From positions 16,492,001 through 16,556,000 of the forward strand of contig NC_065877.1 of assembly GCF_933775445.1 (NCBI RefSeq): a stretch of DNA of 64,000 nucleotides. The letters are read 5' to 3'. Under the pieces are notes generated by a model. It ran no database searches, was not told the DNA's origin, and worked only from the letters and a program-made list of their open reading frames with translations. This DNA comes from Argentina anserina. Its lineage: Eukaryota > Streptophyta > Magnoliopsida > Rosales > Rosaceae. Both the position numbers and the translations under genes were made by a program. Below, piece after piece: positions 20,698-32,276 of this stretch (position 1 is the stretch's first letter; each line of letters begins with the position of its first letter).

Positions 20698-22518
20698 CTA
20701 GGCGATGAGGAAAGGCAAAACAATTAACATAAATTCCTCATAACTGAAAGTCGCATGACCAGTATATGCTTTGTCCTTCTCCTTAAACTTCTCAGTTAAT
20801 CCCTGCAAGACGCAAATAAAATTGGGAAAATGAATATCCATTATATATAAAGTTATAAACTTGAATTTTTATCTTTACTACATTCTTTAATTTCTTCTGT
20901 CCTGTTGACTAGAGTTAAACTAGTGTATAAAGAAAGTCTGTACTTAGGGTCATTAATATCGCAAAGGTTAAGGTGATGTACAATGTGGAAAGAAATACAG
21001 GATTTTTCTTTTTCAAATTGGCTATGCTAAAGGTAAAAAGTTCAACACATCAACCATAGTGCCATCCCGAAACAATATTACTCCCACAATCACAGTATTA
21101 GTAGTATAAGTGAATATACAGAATAAAGAAGTAAGATTTAAGCAAGGGTAAGCTCACCTTGACAGTAAGACAACACCTGCATTTGACCAAAATAAAAAAA
21201 GCAAGGATTTCAGATTCAGTGATCGAGCGGTTAGATAACATGAAATGATGCCACAAGAAAAAAGAATAAGGAAATAAAAGAAGTCAAGAAAAGAGGAGAC
21301 AACATACTCGATGAAATTGTCATATTCAATGGCCTTCATGTGACCTCCAGTCTTATCAAACTTGGACACCAGCAAATCCAAAACAGCAGGCGATACAGAA
21401 AACCCTAGACTCCCCAATGCATCCCTCAACTCATTCGAGTCAATCTTCCCACTCCTATCTCTGTCAAACTTCTCAAATATTCCCTAATTCACCCAAATAA
21501 CACAACAATAAGCAATCCAAATCCCAAATTACCAACTAAACCAAGACACAACACAACAGAAAGTCGAGAATGTCTCCTGAATATACAAAGAATCACGGAG
21601 ATTACCCTCCAGTTCTGAAGACTGTAAAACACCGCAGTGAACTCCTTAGGCCCTGCATTCAGAATTCACCCCAAAAACAAGATATCAAAAATAGTTACTG
21701 GAGATAGTCATTGATATTTACTGGTCAACATAGTCAAACTATCTAAAAGCAGAAACGAAATAATTCCCACGTAAATATCGTGGGCCAAGTAATCTATAAA
21801 ACAACGCGGTTGGGTGACGCGGACACGTGAAATGTCGACATGTCGTACTAGGGGCTAATGGGGGCATCACCGACATTTCACATTCAGCGTCATCCAACAG
21901 ATCACACACTGATGAGCATCGATACCAAAACGCCGCCGTATTGAGAGGCGGTCGAGAAACCCTAACTCGAAGACGAATTCCGACGAGAAAGAGAGGAATA
22001 GAATTACCGATCTTTCTGGAGTTGGATTGGGTGAAGAGATACATGAGAAGATGAACAGTCCTCATGCTGAAGCTCTGGTTATACGACGACAGCGCCTTCT
22101 GCAGCTCCTTGTCGTCGATGAACCCGCTCCCGTCCTGATCGGCAATCTGAAAGCACGCCACCACGTTCGGGTCCGTGCCCGGCGGGAACGATGACGGCAC
22201 CAGAGCCGCGAAGGGGCTTCCGTATCCCGGAGCCGGATAACCTCCTCCTCCGCCGCCGCCGTGTGGTGGGGCCTGGCCGGGGTATCCGCCGCCGCTGCCG
22301 TGTGGGGGAGCGGCGTAGGGGGCGGCGTAGCCGGAGCTGGCACCGCCGGAGGGGGGAGGAGGAGAGGCGTAGGGAGCGGAAGGAGCTCCGTAGGGGGAGG
22401 GCTGGTGCTGGGCGGGAGGAGGTGCGCCGTAGGCCGGTGGGGCGGTGGCGTAGGGTTTACCAGGTGGAGGAGCGCTGCCGTAGCCGTAGTTAGGCGGTGG
22501 GTGAGGGTATCCGGACAT
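20698..22518 (-). CDS. PEF-family EF-hand calcium-binding protein (CML48/49/50-like)
   Basis: Five exons on the minus strand, all with GT-AG borders: 22518-22008, 21652-21606, 21483-21308, 21176-21158 and 20802-20698. The phases join to give 285 residues and a TAG stop. Residues 1-105 are Pro/Gly/Tyr/Ala-rich (YPHPPPNYGYGS...), as in penta-EF-hand proteins such as ALG-2, sorcin and plant CML48-50. EF1 near residue 125 is canonical (DQDGSGFIDDKEL). Another loop in exon 3 is canonical (DRDRSGKIDSNEL). Later loops are degenerate (DKTGGHMKAIEYDN), as in the family. The C terminus (EEFMLIVLPFLIA) resembles the dimerising fifth EF-hand region. Expected role: cytosolic or membrane-associated Ca2+ sensor. 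The gene looks intact; the start is the first ATG after a TATA box. Confidence 0.92.
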
Positions 22519-22598
22519 GGCCTCTTTTAGTTTTGAGAGTGAGAAATATAGTGAAATTGGGAATTTGATTGATGTGGTCTTGTGCTTGTAGGCGTTGA

Positions 22599-22606
22599 TT
22601 TATATA
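22599..22606 (-). promoter_or_regulatory. TATA box of the PEF gene
   Basis: Minus-strand TATATAAA about 80 bp upstream of the ATG, predicting a short leader of about 50 nt. Confidence 0.6.
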
Positions 22607-22619
22607 CATGCTAGCTCCG

Positions 22620-24000
22620 CGTCCGGGTTTGATTACGGTCTAAGGTTTTTGCTTTTCTATTTTTAATTCGTACGCGGTAACTTAGTTGGGGTAAGGAACA
22701 AACAAAATTGGATTTTGTAATGTAACCGATCTTACGATTTCATTTTGTAACTGAAGTTGCTTGTACACATTGGGGTGTTTGTTATATTGATGAAACTTGG
22801 ATTATCATTGCCATCCTAGCACACAGAATCATTTCTTCAGTATAGAGAGCAGCATGTGTTATAAATTAAAATAATGTTAACATAGTAGGAAAGCTGATAG
22901 ACATGGTAATTTATGGCTCTGCATGGACAACGGTATGTCGTCAAATTTGTAGAGCAAATAGTTATGCTAATGGTGCACACCTTGCTAAAAAGTGCTTGCT
23001 ATAATGCATAAGTTATGTGTAATAACGTCTGATATTATTTTGGAATGTTCTTACAATATGGGATTTAGACTAAATATCCATCTTTTATATTCTACGGTTT
23101 TATTAATAAATATGGTGTGAGGACAGCCGAAAGCCCATTAAAATATTATAATAGTGATTGACTTAAAAAATGGTTTCGAAAATGAACTTTAAGCACGTAG
23201 ATGAGAGTTTTCACATGAAATTTTTCATAGTTCGGTCTGATTCGGCACCAAGATAACGAAGGCAATTTATGGTCTAACTTCCATCTATATTCAGGGGCTA
23301 ATTTAGAATTGCGGTACGCGTAAATTTTTATATTGTTCTTCTATTTGATCATCTTGAATAGGACTTGTTTTAAGTTTCATATTTATTGTATGGAGTGTAT
23401 TTCGTGTTCTGCTAGAGTATGGGCACCAATAGAAAGTAACCGCGCGTGTAAACCAGTCTCCATTTGCATAAAAGCCCACGCGCAACGTTTCTCTCGTCTG
23501 TGCTCTTTAAGCCTCTTATATTCTTCTCCTCTTATTTATATTTCCCCACTGTTAGAATCAAAATTATATAACCAAATTGATTTGATGAAACTCACGATTG
23601 AATGAAATTGACTTGATGGAATTAAATTGATGAATCTAATTTGTTAAAATGAAAACCCACTAAACAAACCATTGATGAAACCCAAATTTGAACAAAATTG
23701 ATTTAATGAAAATGATTTGATAAAATCAAAACCCAGTAAATGAACCAGAAGATTGAACGCTCCTCTTCTCCCTCCTTTCTATTTTCTAGAACATACCACA
23801 ATCACGAACTGATAAGATCACAATCCGATAACCTGATGAAGAATAAAATTCAAAAACCATGAAGAATAAAGCTGACCCAATTTCATAATCAAACCTGATG
23901 ATCCAAATTTTTTAGCCGACGGAGAAGAACAAGGTTTGAACCTCAAAGTGATATGCACTTTTTATTTCAAGCACTTTCATTAACACACAGTAAAACATAT
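22620..24000. other. AT-rich intergenic region, no gene recognised
   Basis: The stretch 23560-23760 shows loosely repeated phrases (AAATTGATTTGATGAAA, then GATTTAATGAAAATGATTTG) that look like a degenerate short repeat. Nothing else is supported. Confidence 0.4.
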
Positions 24001-24016
24001 ATATATAGGCCGTTTC

Positions 24017-24367
24017 AGGTGCGGACGACCGTATCGTGCAGATTCGCCGATTCCGGCGACGGTATACCGAAACGGCGCGGCGGACCAGCACAACCACACT
24101 ACCCACCTCCCGACAATCCCGTATGGGCCGGCCGGAGCTCTATTGGCGACCTATGGTGGACGGAATCTGCAAAACTCAAGTTTCTAGGCAGATTCCGGCG
24201 ATTTCACGATTCCAGCCTCCCTGTGTCGTCGATAGAGCTCCGACCGGCACAAACGGGATTGCCGGGAGGTGGGGAGTGTGACTGTGCTGGTCTGCCTCGC
24301 TGTTGTGGCTTGCCATGACAAGAATCGGCGAATCCATACCTTACGTAAGGTACGGACGTTCGCACCT
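24017..24367. mobile_element. Fold-back element 1 (arms about 160 bp)
   Basis: The left arm begins AGGTGCGGACGACCGTA; the right arm reverse-complemented begins AGGTGCGAACGTCCGTA. The match continues through GGACCAGCACAACCACACT / AGACCAGCACAGTCACACT and CGGAGCTCTAT, so nearly the whole 350 bp is one imperfect palindrome. It is GC-rich compared with the flanks and has no convincing frame. Class unknown; fold-back or Mutator-type non-autonomous elements are candidates. Confidence 0.82.
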
Positions 24368-24408
24368 AAAAATTCTTCTATATATATATATATATACAAC
24401 ACTTCTTG

Positions 24409-24757
24409 GCTGCGGACGTCTGGACAGTTTTTCCGTCCGGATTTCTGCCGTTTCTCCTCAATCTGACGCCGGTGACACCATTTCTTCTCGCCGGAGTGAC
24501 ACCACAACTTCCTACACACTGCTCAGATGAAGAAGAAGACGAAAGAGATCGAGATCACTGGTCTTGCATCAACCTCACTCAAAACCTCACCACCGATCAT
24601 GGTGGACCTCCGATTTTGATCTCTTTCGCTTTCTTCTTCATCGGAGCAGTGTCTAGGAGCGTAGTGTCACTCCGGAAAGAAGAAACGGCGTCGCCGACGT
24701 TAGATCGAGGAGAAACGGCGGAATCCGAACGGAGAAACCGTCCGGACGTCCACAGCT
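24409..24757. mobile_element. Fold-back element 2 (arms about 150 bp)
   Basis: The left arm begins GGCTGCGGACGTCTGGACAG; the right arm reverse-complemented begins GCTGTGGACGTCCGGACGG. Similarity continues through GCCGTTTCTCCTC, GGAGTGACAC and GAAGAAG...GCGAAAGAGATC. It lies only 40 bp from element 1, across a short TA repeat. Its arms are not the same sequence as element 1, but both start near TGCGGACG. Confidence 0.82.
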
Positions 24758-24895
24758 GAGATTATATATATCAACTACCTAGATCTCCCTCTCTTTTTGT
24801 GTTCTTGAAATCCTTGATAACATGAAATCCCAACAAACATAACAGAAGAGCCCAGGTTCTGGAATTCGCCGTGCTTTGACAAGGGCATGTGGTTA

Positions 24896-25610
24896 ATGTT
24901 CTAAAAAAGGGTCTAGGCGACCGCCTAGTTGGTGCCTAGATGCTAGGAGGTCACCCACCACCGTGTTTTTTGTCTCGGCGGCCATCTGTGGCGTTCTGTG
25001 AATTAGGCGGCCGCCTAAGCGGTTCTAGGCGGTCTTAGGCGGCCTTTCAGTCCTAAGCGGTTCTAGGCGATCTTAGGTGTCCTGATTCAGTCTTAGGCGG
25101 TCATATTTAGTCCTAGGCGGTCTAATTGGCCATATTTAGTCCTAGGCGGTCAACCATCATTTGACATTAAAAAAAAACCTAAAAGAGGCAGCAGCTCTCA
25201 CTCTTTGTCTATTTTCTGAAAACTGACTCTCATCAACAGAAGAAAATGAAAGAAATATGAATATTAAGTTTGAGTCCGATACTAAATGAGTTAGGAAATA
25301 ATTTGGAGAGAAATAAATTGAGATTTAGTATTATTGCATTTGTTTCATTATTTATCTTTTTCTTCAAATATTTTTTATGGACTTTCTACTTAAGTTATGT
25401 GAATTTAGACTATTTTAAGTATTTTTAAAATTAATATTAAACATCATTATATATTTTTAATCATTAAAATAGTTTAAATATATGTATAAAAATAAATAAA
25501 TATTTAATAATTCAAAACTGCCTAGGCGCCGCCTAGGAGGCCGCCTAACCGTCTAGGCGTTAGGAGGTGGTTGTCTGCCTACATACCGCCTAACGCTTTT
25601 TAGAACCTTG
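24896..25610. mobile_element. hAT-like element rich in CTAGGCGG repeats
   Basis: Ends are imperfect inverted repeats: left AATGTTCTAAAAAAGGGTCT, right reverse-complemented CAAGGTTCTAAAAAGCG. The first 250 bp carry about ten copies of CTAGGCGG/TTAGGCGG type octamers, and the last 100 bp carry the inverse. The middle is AT-rich. Subterminal repeats of this kind are typical of plant hAT-like elements. Flanks ATGTGGTT and ATTGTGGT resemble an 8-bp duplication with a one-base slip. Non-coding. Confidence 0.6.
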
Positions 25611-26596
25611 ATTGTGGTATGGTTCTAGTCCGGCCGTCCCTTTATCTCTAGTTGGCAGAGTCCTCACCCGCCTAGCTAACAGAAACTTAACGAGCAACTA
25701 AAGCCTAATTCAATAAGTATTCCACGTGTTAAGATGAACGGTCCAGATTTGTTTGTGAAGGCACTCGTCGGTAAATACGTACCATTTGTTTCCTTATTGT
25801 ACGTATGTGATGAATAAGAAGCTACTAAAGGAAAAATATAGCATAAAATAATCATCGATCGATGGTGTTCATTTTGGAAGCCAAAAGTATGAAACTAATT
25901 GTCAGTTTCTTATGAATATTGAGTAGTTGTGACTTGAAATCTACTGACTCAATCATCAGAAGCAATTGACTGTTTCGTATGCTTTTCAAAAAATCATTGA
26001 CCCGAAATAGTTCTTAATTTGATGATACGATGAATGTGCATATAAATGTTATGTTAAGTTGATGAAAAACAAAGTCAAGATGATACATGTAATGATGCAA
26101 ATTAAGTCAAGATGAAACAATCAAAACCTACTTCTCTTAAACTACTCTTTGATTCCGTTTCAAGTTTTTTAATGAATTACATTTGCTTTGAAATATCAGT
26201 TAGATCTAACTGGGGCTTCATTTTATGTTTCAAACCAGACCACATCTGACATCTCGATTAGAAGAGTGTTTTGATACTCTGCAGATGATAAGCTTCTCAT
26301 TACTTTTGGGCATACTACGTTTACCTTGCTCTTCTTCTTATGACGCATAATAAGAATTTGTTATGTGCAATATGTTGACGACTCACTATAGTAGGTGAGA
26401 TTTCGTTTTGCCGGTATTGAAATAATACGGTATTCGATTTAACTATGTCAAATATACATGACTGTAACTATGTCAAATATAAATGACTGTAATGAATAAG
26501 ATCGCCATACACAAGATGAATTATTTTTGTGTACAACTCGACAACGTAAGAAAAAGTAATTAGAAAAAGTTCAAAAAAAAAAAACAATACAATATA
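25611..26596. other. AT-rich intergenic region
   Basis: No gene seen. A 25-bp unit containing ACTATGTCAAATATA is tandemly duplicated at about 26443-26492. Confidence 0.45.
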
Positions 26597-26605
26597 TACC
26601 GATAA

Positions 26606-27422
26606 GGCAAAATTTCAAGAATTTTACATGAACTATACTTAAGTAATAATTAAGAGTACTTAACTTCGTTTCTACAACAATAGTACATGAACTATCGAAT
26701 TCGAACCACTTTTCGTACATCTCCGTTAGCTCACCGTTAACGTACTATCACATGGCATATTTGCAAATGACAATTTCGTCTATTCTAACTTTTCCATCAT
26801 TTTGTTATGCTAAACCCTTATTCCTTACTAATATTGTTTCCAACTTGTCTGGGTCAACCACTCAGCCCGTCCATATGCATAACTTCTTCCCCAGTATACT
26901 GCATACTCACACCATTAGAATTGTAGGATCTTTCCTCCATGGTAAATTGTGATTATGATATTTATCTATTCAAGTCTTCAACACCATTCACCTCCCACTA
27001 AAACCAGATACTCTAAATACAATAAATTTGACTGCTGAACCTCTTTCTCCATTGTTGAATACGCGCGAGTGCGGAATCAACTACCATTGATCTCCATGTT
27101 CTATTCACTATGTATTTATTCGGTTATTCCCCCGTCTACTTATTATCAGAACCTTTTTTTTTTCTTGATCTGGTTTTGTCATTCAAGGTGAGAGAGGGTT
27201 GCCTTTTTCATTAGTGTCAAATAAGATTACAAATAAGATTAGGTAAATACTACTCTACCCTTCATATTTTTAGTAATGACATGACTGTAACGGTAATCTA
27301 ACGGAGATGTACGAAAAGTGGTTCGAATTCGATAGTTCATATACTAATGTTATAGATACGGAAATTGAGTACCCTTAATTATTAGTAGAGGATAATTCAT
27401 GTACTATTTTTGTAATTTTGCC
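26606..27422. mobile_element. Mutator-like non-autonomous element, 817 bp
   Basis: Terminal inverted repeats of about 140 bp: the left starts GGCAAAATTTCAAGAATTTT, the right reverse-complemented starts GGCAAAATTACAAAAATAGT. They share the long block CTATCGAATTCGAACCACTT. The element is flanked by a perfect 9-bp duplication, TACCGATAA (26597-26605 and 27423-27431). Long TIRs plus a 9-bp duplication identify the Mutator superfamily. The 540-bp centre has no recognisable transposase; its origin is unknown. Confidence 0.92.
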
Positions 27423-27649
27423 TACCGATAAACAAGTCGACCCAAAATCCACCAACTACTATTTTTGGACAGGCACACACACGAGTATTGGCATATATGA
27501 CTTTGAAATTCAAATGGGATGAAGATCACTCCAAACAGCTTGAACCTCTATACGGGCATGTATGGCGAACCACTTATTTGACTTTTATTGCAGCTCAACT
27601 TAATTATACTCCATGACGTGGTTGTGGTTCCACCTAAAGGCTGCAACAC

Positions 27650-28640
27650 AGACAAAATGGCTTATTTTAGACCACACCTTGGTCAATTCAACTTTGCTTC
27701 ATAACATATATGTCACAAGATGACGAAAAAGACCCAAACTCGAGCCGATCATTCTCTGCAATATGTTCATATTGTGGACGCTCCCAGTATGCAATTGATG
27801 GCCAAGTTGAGGCCTTATATTAGGACAATTTTTTTGGCGGAAGCCGATCAAATGTTTGACTTGTCTATTTACACGATGGGTAGTCGAGAGTCGAGACTAT
27901 GCACTCAAATGGCTAAGCTACTTGATCCTGGAAATATACTCTTTTGGTGGTAAAGTCATATCACATCATGATAGCACTGATACATATCGGAAGGCTTTAG
28001 ACGCCCGAGAATCTGCTGTTGCAATCATTGATGATGCAAAAGATTTATGTAGGGCTGTCAATGGGTTGTGTCGAATTAGGTTCGTGTCGGATTAAAGTGT
28101 CTCGCGTGTTATAAAATGTAAATCCAAAGCCAACTCATTTGTCAAAAATTTAAACTCAAACCCAACCTATTTATTAAACGGATTACCCGTTTCCAACCCG
28201 TTTAACCCATTTAATAAATATATTTGTCGTTTTAGATAAGATAACTAACTAAAACAATAATTAAATAAAAAATTCATTGTATTACCCAAAATTCTAGTTC
28301 AAAATGTGAAAAAAACTTACTAAATCTTTATATACATATAATATTACCATTATAAATAGCTTGTATACGCGTATTTTATATAGAATTTAGTTCGATTCTT
28401 TTATTAACCGTGTCATGCGGGTTCATTTCGTGTTAGCAGGTTAACCCGTCGTTGATCCGTTTATTAAATGGGTCATGGCGGGTCGACCCGCCGCTGATCC
28501 GCTTTTTAATCGTGCGGGTTTAACCCGCTTTATTTCGTGCGGATTTCGAGTCGTATTATCGGGTCGTGTTGAAATTGACAGTCCTAGATTTATAGACAAA
28601 TGACAACAAATAAAATGCAATGGTCACCTGCCTTATTTTG
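27650..28640 (+). pseudogene. FCP1/CPL-like CTD phosphatase fragment
   Basis: In one frame LILDHTLVNST matches the FCP1 catalytic DLDHTLV box, with one codon missing before the H. A neighbouring frame carries APSMQLMAKLRPYIRTIF, then ADQMFDLSIYTMGSRES and MAKLLDPGNILF, hallmarks of the phosphatase core (KLRP...FL.EA..MFE...YTMG...A..MAKLLDP). A third step gives KVISHHDSTDTYRKALD and AVAIIDDAKDL. The fragment has no visible introns between these blocks, and the enzyme core has at least two frameshifts and a lost key residue. A hAT element interrupts it at 28050. FCP1-type enzymes dephosphorylate the RNA polymerase II tail. The continuation after 28586 is short and decayed. Confidence 0.82.
28050..28586. 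mobile_element. hAT non-autonomous element, 537 bp
   Basis: Ends TAGGGCTGTCAATGGGTTGT and, inverted, TAGGACTGTCAATTTCAACA form the inverted repeat. It is flanked by GATTTATG (28042-28049) and GATTTATA (28587-28594), an 8-bp duplication with one change. The right half has tandem-like GGGTTAACCCG / GGGTCGACCCG phrases. Non-coding; inserted in the FCP1-like pseudogene. Confidence 0.88.
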
Positions 28641-28679
28641 AGTTGATCACGAGTTCTTTACCGTGAGTTGATCACTGTA

Positions 28680-28807
28680 AACTTGTGATTAGTGTGGGAA
28701 CTTGAGTTGATCTTTTGCAATTCCTCATCAAAATGTCAGTTCCCACATTGATCACAAGTTCACAGCCCAATAGAAATAGAACAGAACAAAAGGAATTGCA
28801 AAAGATC
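28680..28807. repeat. Two interleaved inverted repeats
   Basis: Arm A (28680-28702) pairs with 28738-28760; arm B (28709-28725) pairs perfectly with 28791-28807. The order is A, B, A', B', which is a pseudoknot-like rather than nested arrangement. No coding content. Confidence 0.85.
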
Positions 28808-28969
28808 AACAAAATTAGAACTGTAAGAAAGAACTTTAGGATCTAACTTCTTATGATACGAGGAAGAAATCTGTAAAATCTAAACTTGATTTCTCTGCTT
28901 TGAAATTGTCTGAAGGGCAAGGGGTTAATGAGTTATGTTCCCCCCTTAATATATTTAGTTTGACATTAA

Positions 28970-29620
28970 GTTAGAATACTAAAATATTGTTGAAGCAATG
29001 TTGCTCCGAGATTCTCGAAGCACTTTGAAAGCGAAACCTAGGTTTAGGTTTCGTGGTGGTCGTGGTGGGTCTTCTGTTCCCCAAGCCAGGCAAGGATGGT
29101 GCTCCGGCAATATAGGAGCAGAGAGGCAGTGGCTTCTCAATTGATGGCATCGAGCAATCGATCAAGGAAAGCCGAATGTCGGCGATTCACTTTGATTTGT
29201 GGTGTGACGGAGATCCATCTCAACATTTGTTAGCACAGGCGGCGGTCGTTCCATTCGATCCCATAGTTATATGCACGGCAGCCGCTATCCCGCAGATGTT
29301 GGTGGCCGAAGATTCTATGACGGTGATGGGGAGGAACCTTGATGCCCTTTTCTTTGATCCGGGTCTTAGGTTGATTTTTGCATAACTAGGCTTGTCTAAT
29401 TTTAGCCTTGATCCAGGTCAGATTGCTTTCACATTGGCGAAGGTTGACGTCATAAACATGGATGGGTGGTCACTGGTTACAAGGAAAGAGGCACTGGATT
29501 GGGTTTGGGTTATTTGGGACTGGTTTTGGGATCCGGTTCTTGGGTCTAGATCTGCTGGACTCCAAGTGGTGAAAGAGCTTCCAGCTTCCTTCTCCATTGG
29601 GCCTGGATAAAAGCGGTCCG
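28970..29620 (+). other. Unrecognised open frames, possible gene relic
   Basis: The region is GC-richer than its flanks. Consecutive plus-strand frames occur at 29176-29385 and 29392-29610, ending in TRKEALDWVWVIWDWFWDP and KELPASFSIGPG. Composition looks coding-like but I recognise no family. They may be one decayed gene broken by a stop near 29383. A LINE-like or gag-like origin cannot be excluded. Confidence 0.3.
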
Positions 29621-29920
29621 GGTTTTACTAATAAGTTAACCATGTTAACATGACGTCTTTGGTTACTTTTGGCCGATTGGAAAGATTCAACATTGAGATA
29701 TGGATTTCTTGTTCTAGTTCTCTAGTTTGATAAGAGTTTTTCATTTCGCAAACTCTTAATTATTGTTGCTTCTGAGAATGAAGTGAGAATTTGTTTATGT
29801 TGTCTCTTTACATTATATTTTCTATTATATAACAATTTGTCATTTCTTTAAAAAAAAGTTAGAATACTAAAGGAAGGAAAGATAAACATTAGATGCGACT
29901 TCAAAATATAATTAACTTCT

Positions 29921-30136
29921 TGTTCCGGGAGAAGTATTATTCTACCCGTATGTGTGTCTTAGCCTTATTAGGTTTCCTGTTAGAGATAGATTCGCACCTC
30001 TATAATAGATTAGGAGTTCGAATCCTACGGAATTGCGGTTATGTAATGCCTATATATATACCTCATTATCAATCAATAAAGGGTTACGTTATGTTCTTTT
30101 ACGTTGTTATTATTCTCCTTTCATTATCCTGCAACA
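29921..30136 (+). repeat. 5' LTR of Copia-B
   Basis: TGTTCCGGGAGAAG...CTGCAACA, with a GCCTATATATATACC core and CAATAAAGG. It is about 30 bp longer than the Copia-A LTR and clearly related to it. Confidence 0.88.
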
Positions 30137-32276
30137 CGTTATCATACACTTTATTCTAAAGTGTCTGAGCGACAAGACCACCACCAGAAAAACCTTTTCA
30201 ACCCTTAGCCCTCGTTTCTTTTCCTCCGGCAGCCTTTTCTTCTTGGTATCGCCGAAAATTTTAAGCGAATCTCACAAATAGTTGTCGGAAAATCAAAAAC
30301 ACTGAAATTGACTTTGCTATGGGTACCCAGTTTTCTCCTATGGGCACCCAATTTTCTTCATCGACCTGCGTTGGTTGACCCACGCCGGCGATCTGCTATA
30401 TATGCCTCTCCGGTTTTCGTTAAGTCTCCTCCGACTTCGTTGTCAAACCGGCCCGTTCGCCGTCAAACCCAGAAATTTGCACTGGGCACCCAAGCTTCTT
30501 CTTCTCCGATCGATATGTTAGCCTTCACGACTCAGACTCACAGCCCAAATCGTTGCGACGGAAGTCCCCCATTGATGACAAAAACGCTGCAACTCCCAAC
30601 TTGCCTCAACTCGGTTTTTGCACGACCCAACGCTGCCAAGTTTCGACGCCGATGTCCTGAGACCACGATCGACCAGCCAACCCTTCCCGGCGTCGTCCGC
30701 ATTCTTTGACCGCCGTCGACCCTAGTCTGTCCTCCCCGAAGTCTGACGAGCTTGCCCTAGGATTTTGGATTTCGACCCGTTTATTTTGGGTCCGACCTCG
30801 CCTTGACCCGGTTTTAACTACAAGCGTCACCAACCCAGTTTTGGGCCTTCTACTAGCCCAGATGTTACTTTGGATCTCCGGCCCCACCTAGCCCAATAAG
30901 TCTCTTTGGCTCGAAACTCTATCTTTTCTCTTTCCTTTTCTTTTCCTATTCTATTTTAATCATTTATTTACACGTTTTGTTTTTATAACTATGTTTCAGG
31001 TGCTTGCATAGGAAACACGATCACTCATCCTACTATGGTGATGACATTCATGCTGAGATGGAAGATACTTTTGTCATCTACATGCGATGTCGATCGTATG
31101 CTCACAAGATTTTTATGTCATCGAACAAAGATCGCAAAGGAATTCATCAAGCAATTTTTCTTGCATGATGATAAATTTGAAGACTATCTGAAATTACTGC
31201 GGTCTATTTGGCAGACTAACAAGTAAGCTTTTCTTAAGGTTGTTGCTTTTGAACATATATATATAAATTATCGGGCAGTATTAGGCTTCTTCATATCTCT
31301 TTTATGTCCTTTCTTATAACGCCGATAAGACCAAAGAGGTATATGATTCACCTCTTGGTCGACGTTTTTCGTGTGACGGTCCTAGGGGAGACACGTTATT
31401 ATTTAAAGGGAAGAAATCGATTTCGTGTGGTTGTCTGAGTACACCGCTTTTTTTGATGCGATCATGAGAATCGCCGATATGCATCGATTATTTTGTGACC
31501 AATTACATCACAACTCTTCTAATTGTTACATACTTGAATAGTTTCAATTATTCGAAACTTATACAACACTCGTTTCTTATGGATGCGTCGTCATCGCGAC
31601 TGTTATTTGAATGTTTAAGTTTTCTTAAACTCATGTCTATAAACTATAATCTCAAGGTCTATGTACTCATTTATTTGAGTTAAAATCCATTGATGTGAAG
31701 CAGCACTATTTGTTGACAAAATATCCCAAAACTAGCAAATTCTATGGGACACACATAAAGTGATTCAATAACCGTCTATGATGTTGTAATACCAGAGTTG
31801 ACCTTGATGCATGCTCCACATCCAAGAAACAAATGCCATTTTTGACACCTGTATCTATTTATATTGAGGAAACTTTGGAGATGGAAGCGTAACATTCTTC
31901 CATTCTCAAGTAAGCAATTTTTTTGAGCCTCAAGCTATGCCTCCGCCAGATTCGTTATGCAAGTTTTTGTTACTACTGACTTTTGCTTAGTCAATCTATT
32001 TTAACTATTTTTTCTGCTTACTATTTTTCTAGTACGTTGGCGTTGCCATGTTTCCTCCTCGACTTTAGCTTAAGTCGTCTATTGGAATTAGAAACTTGTT
32101 TGTGTTGTATTAAAGATTGACATATTCAATAAAATTTCTCGAATTTCTTGTTTACCTGATCATCTCCTGAGAATTTTATTAGCCTTAAACCTAGCATGAA
32201 TGGTCAATGTTTGTAACCCACGTGGTTTTTAAATTGGCCGTTTTTGGGTTACATGGGACCCCAATAGCATTACATT

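Noticed and set aside
22062..22530. Several long GC-rich frames on both strands
   Set aside because: They are by-products of the Pro/Gly-rich first exon of the PEF gene, which has a well supported frame and splice sites.
26752..26952. 66-codon frame inside the Mutator-like element
   Set aside because: No recognisable domain and no coding bias; length is expected by chance.
29990..30030. AGTTCGAATCCTACGG resembles the T-arm/B-box of a tRNA gene
   Set aside because: It is part of the Copia-B LTR and varies in the other LTRs; no A-box or cloverleaf surrounds it.
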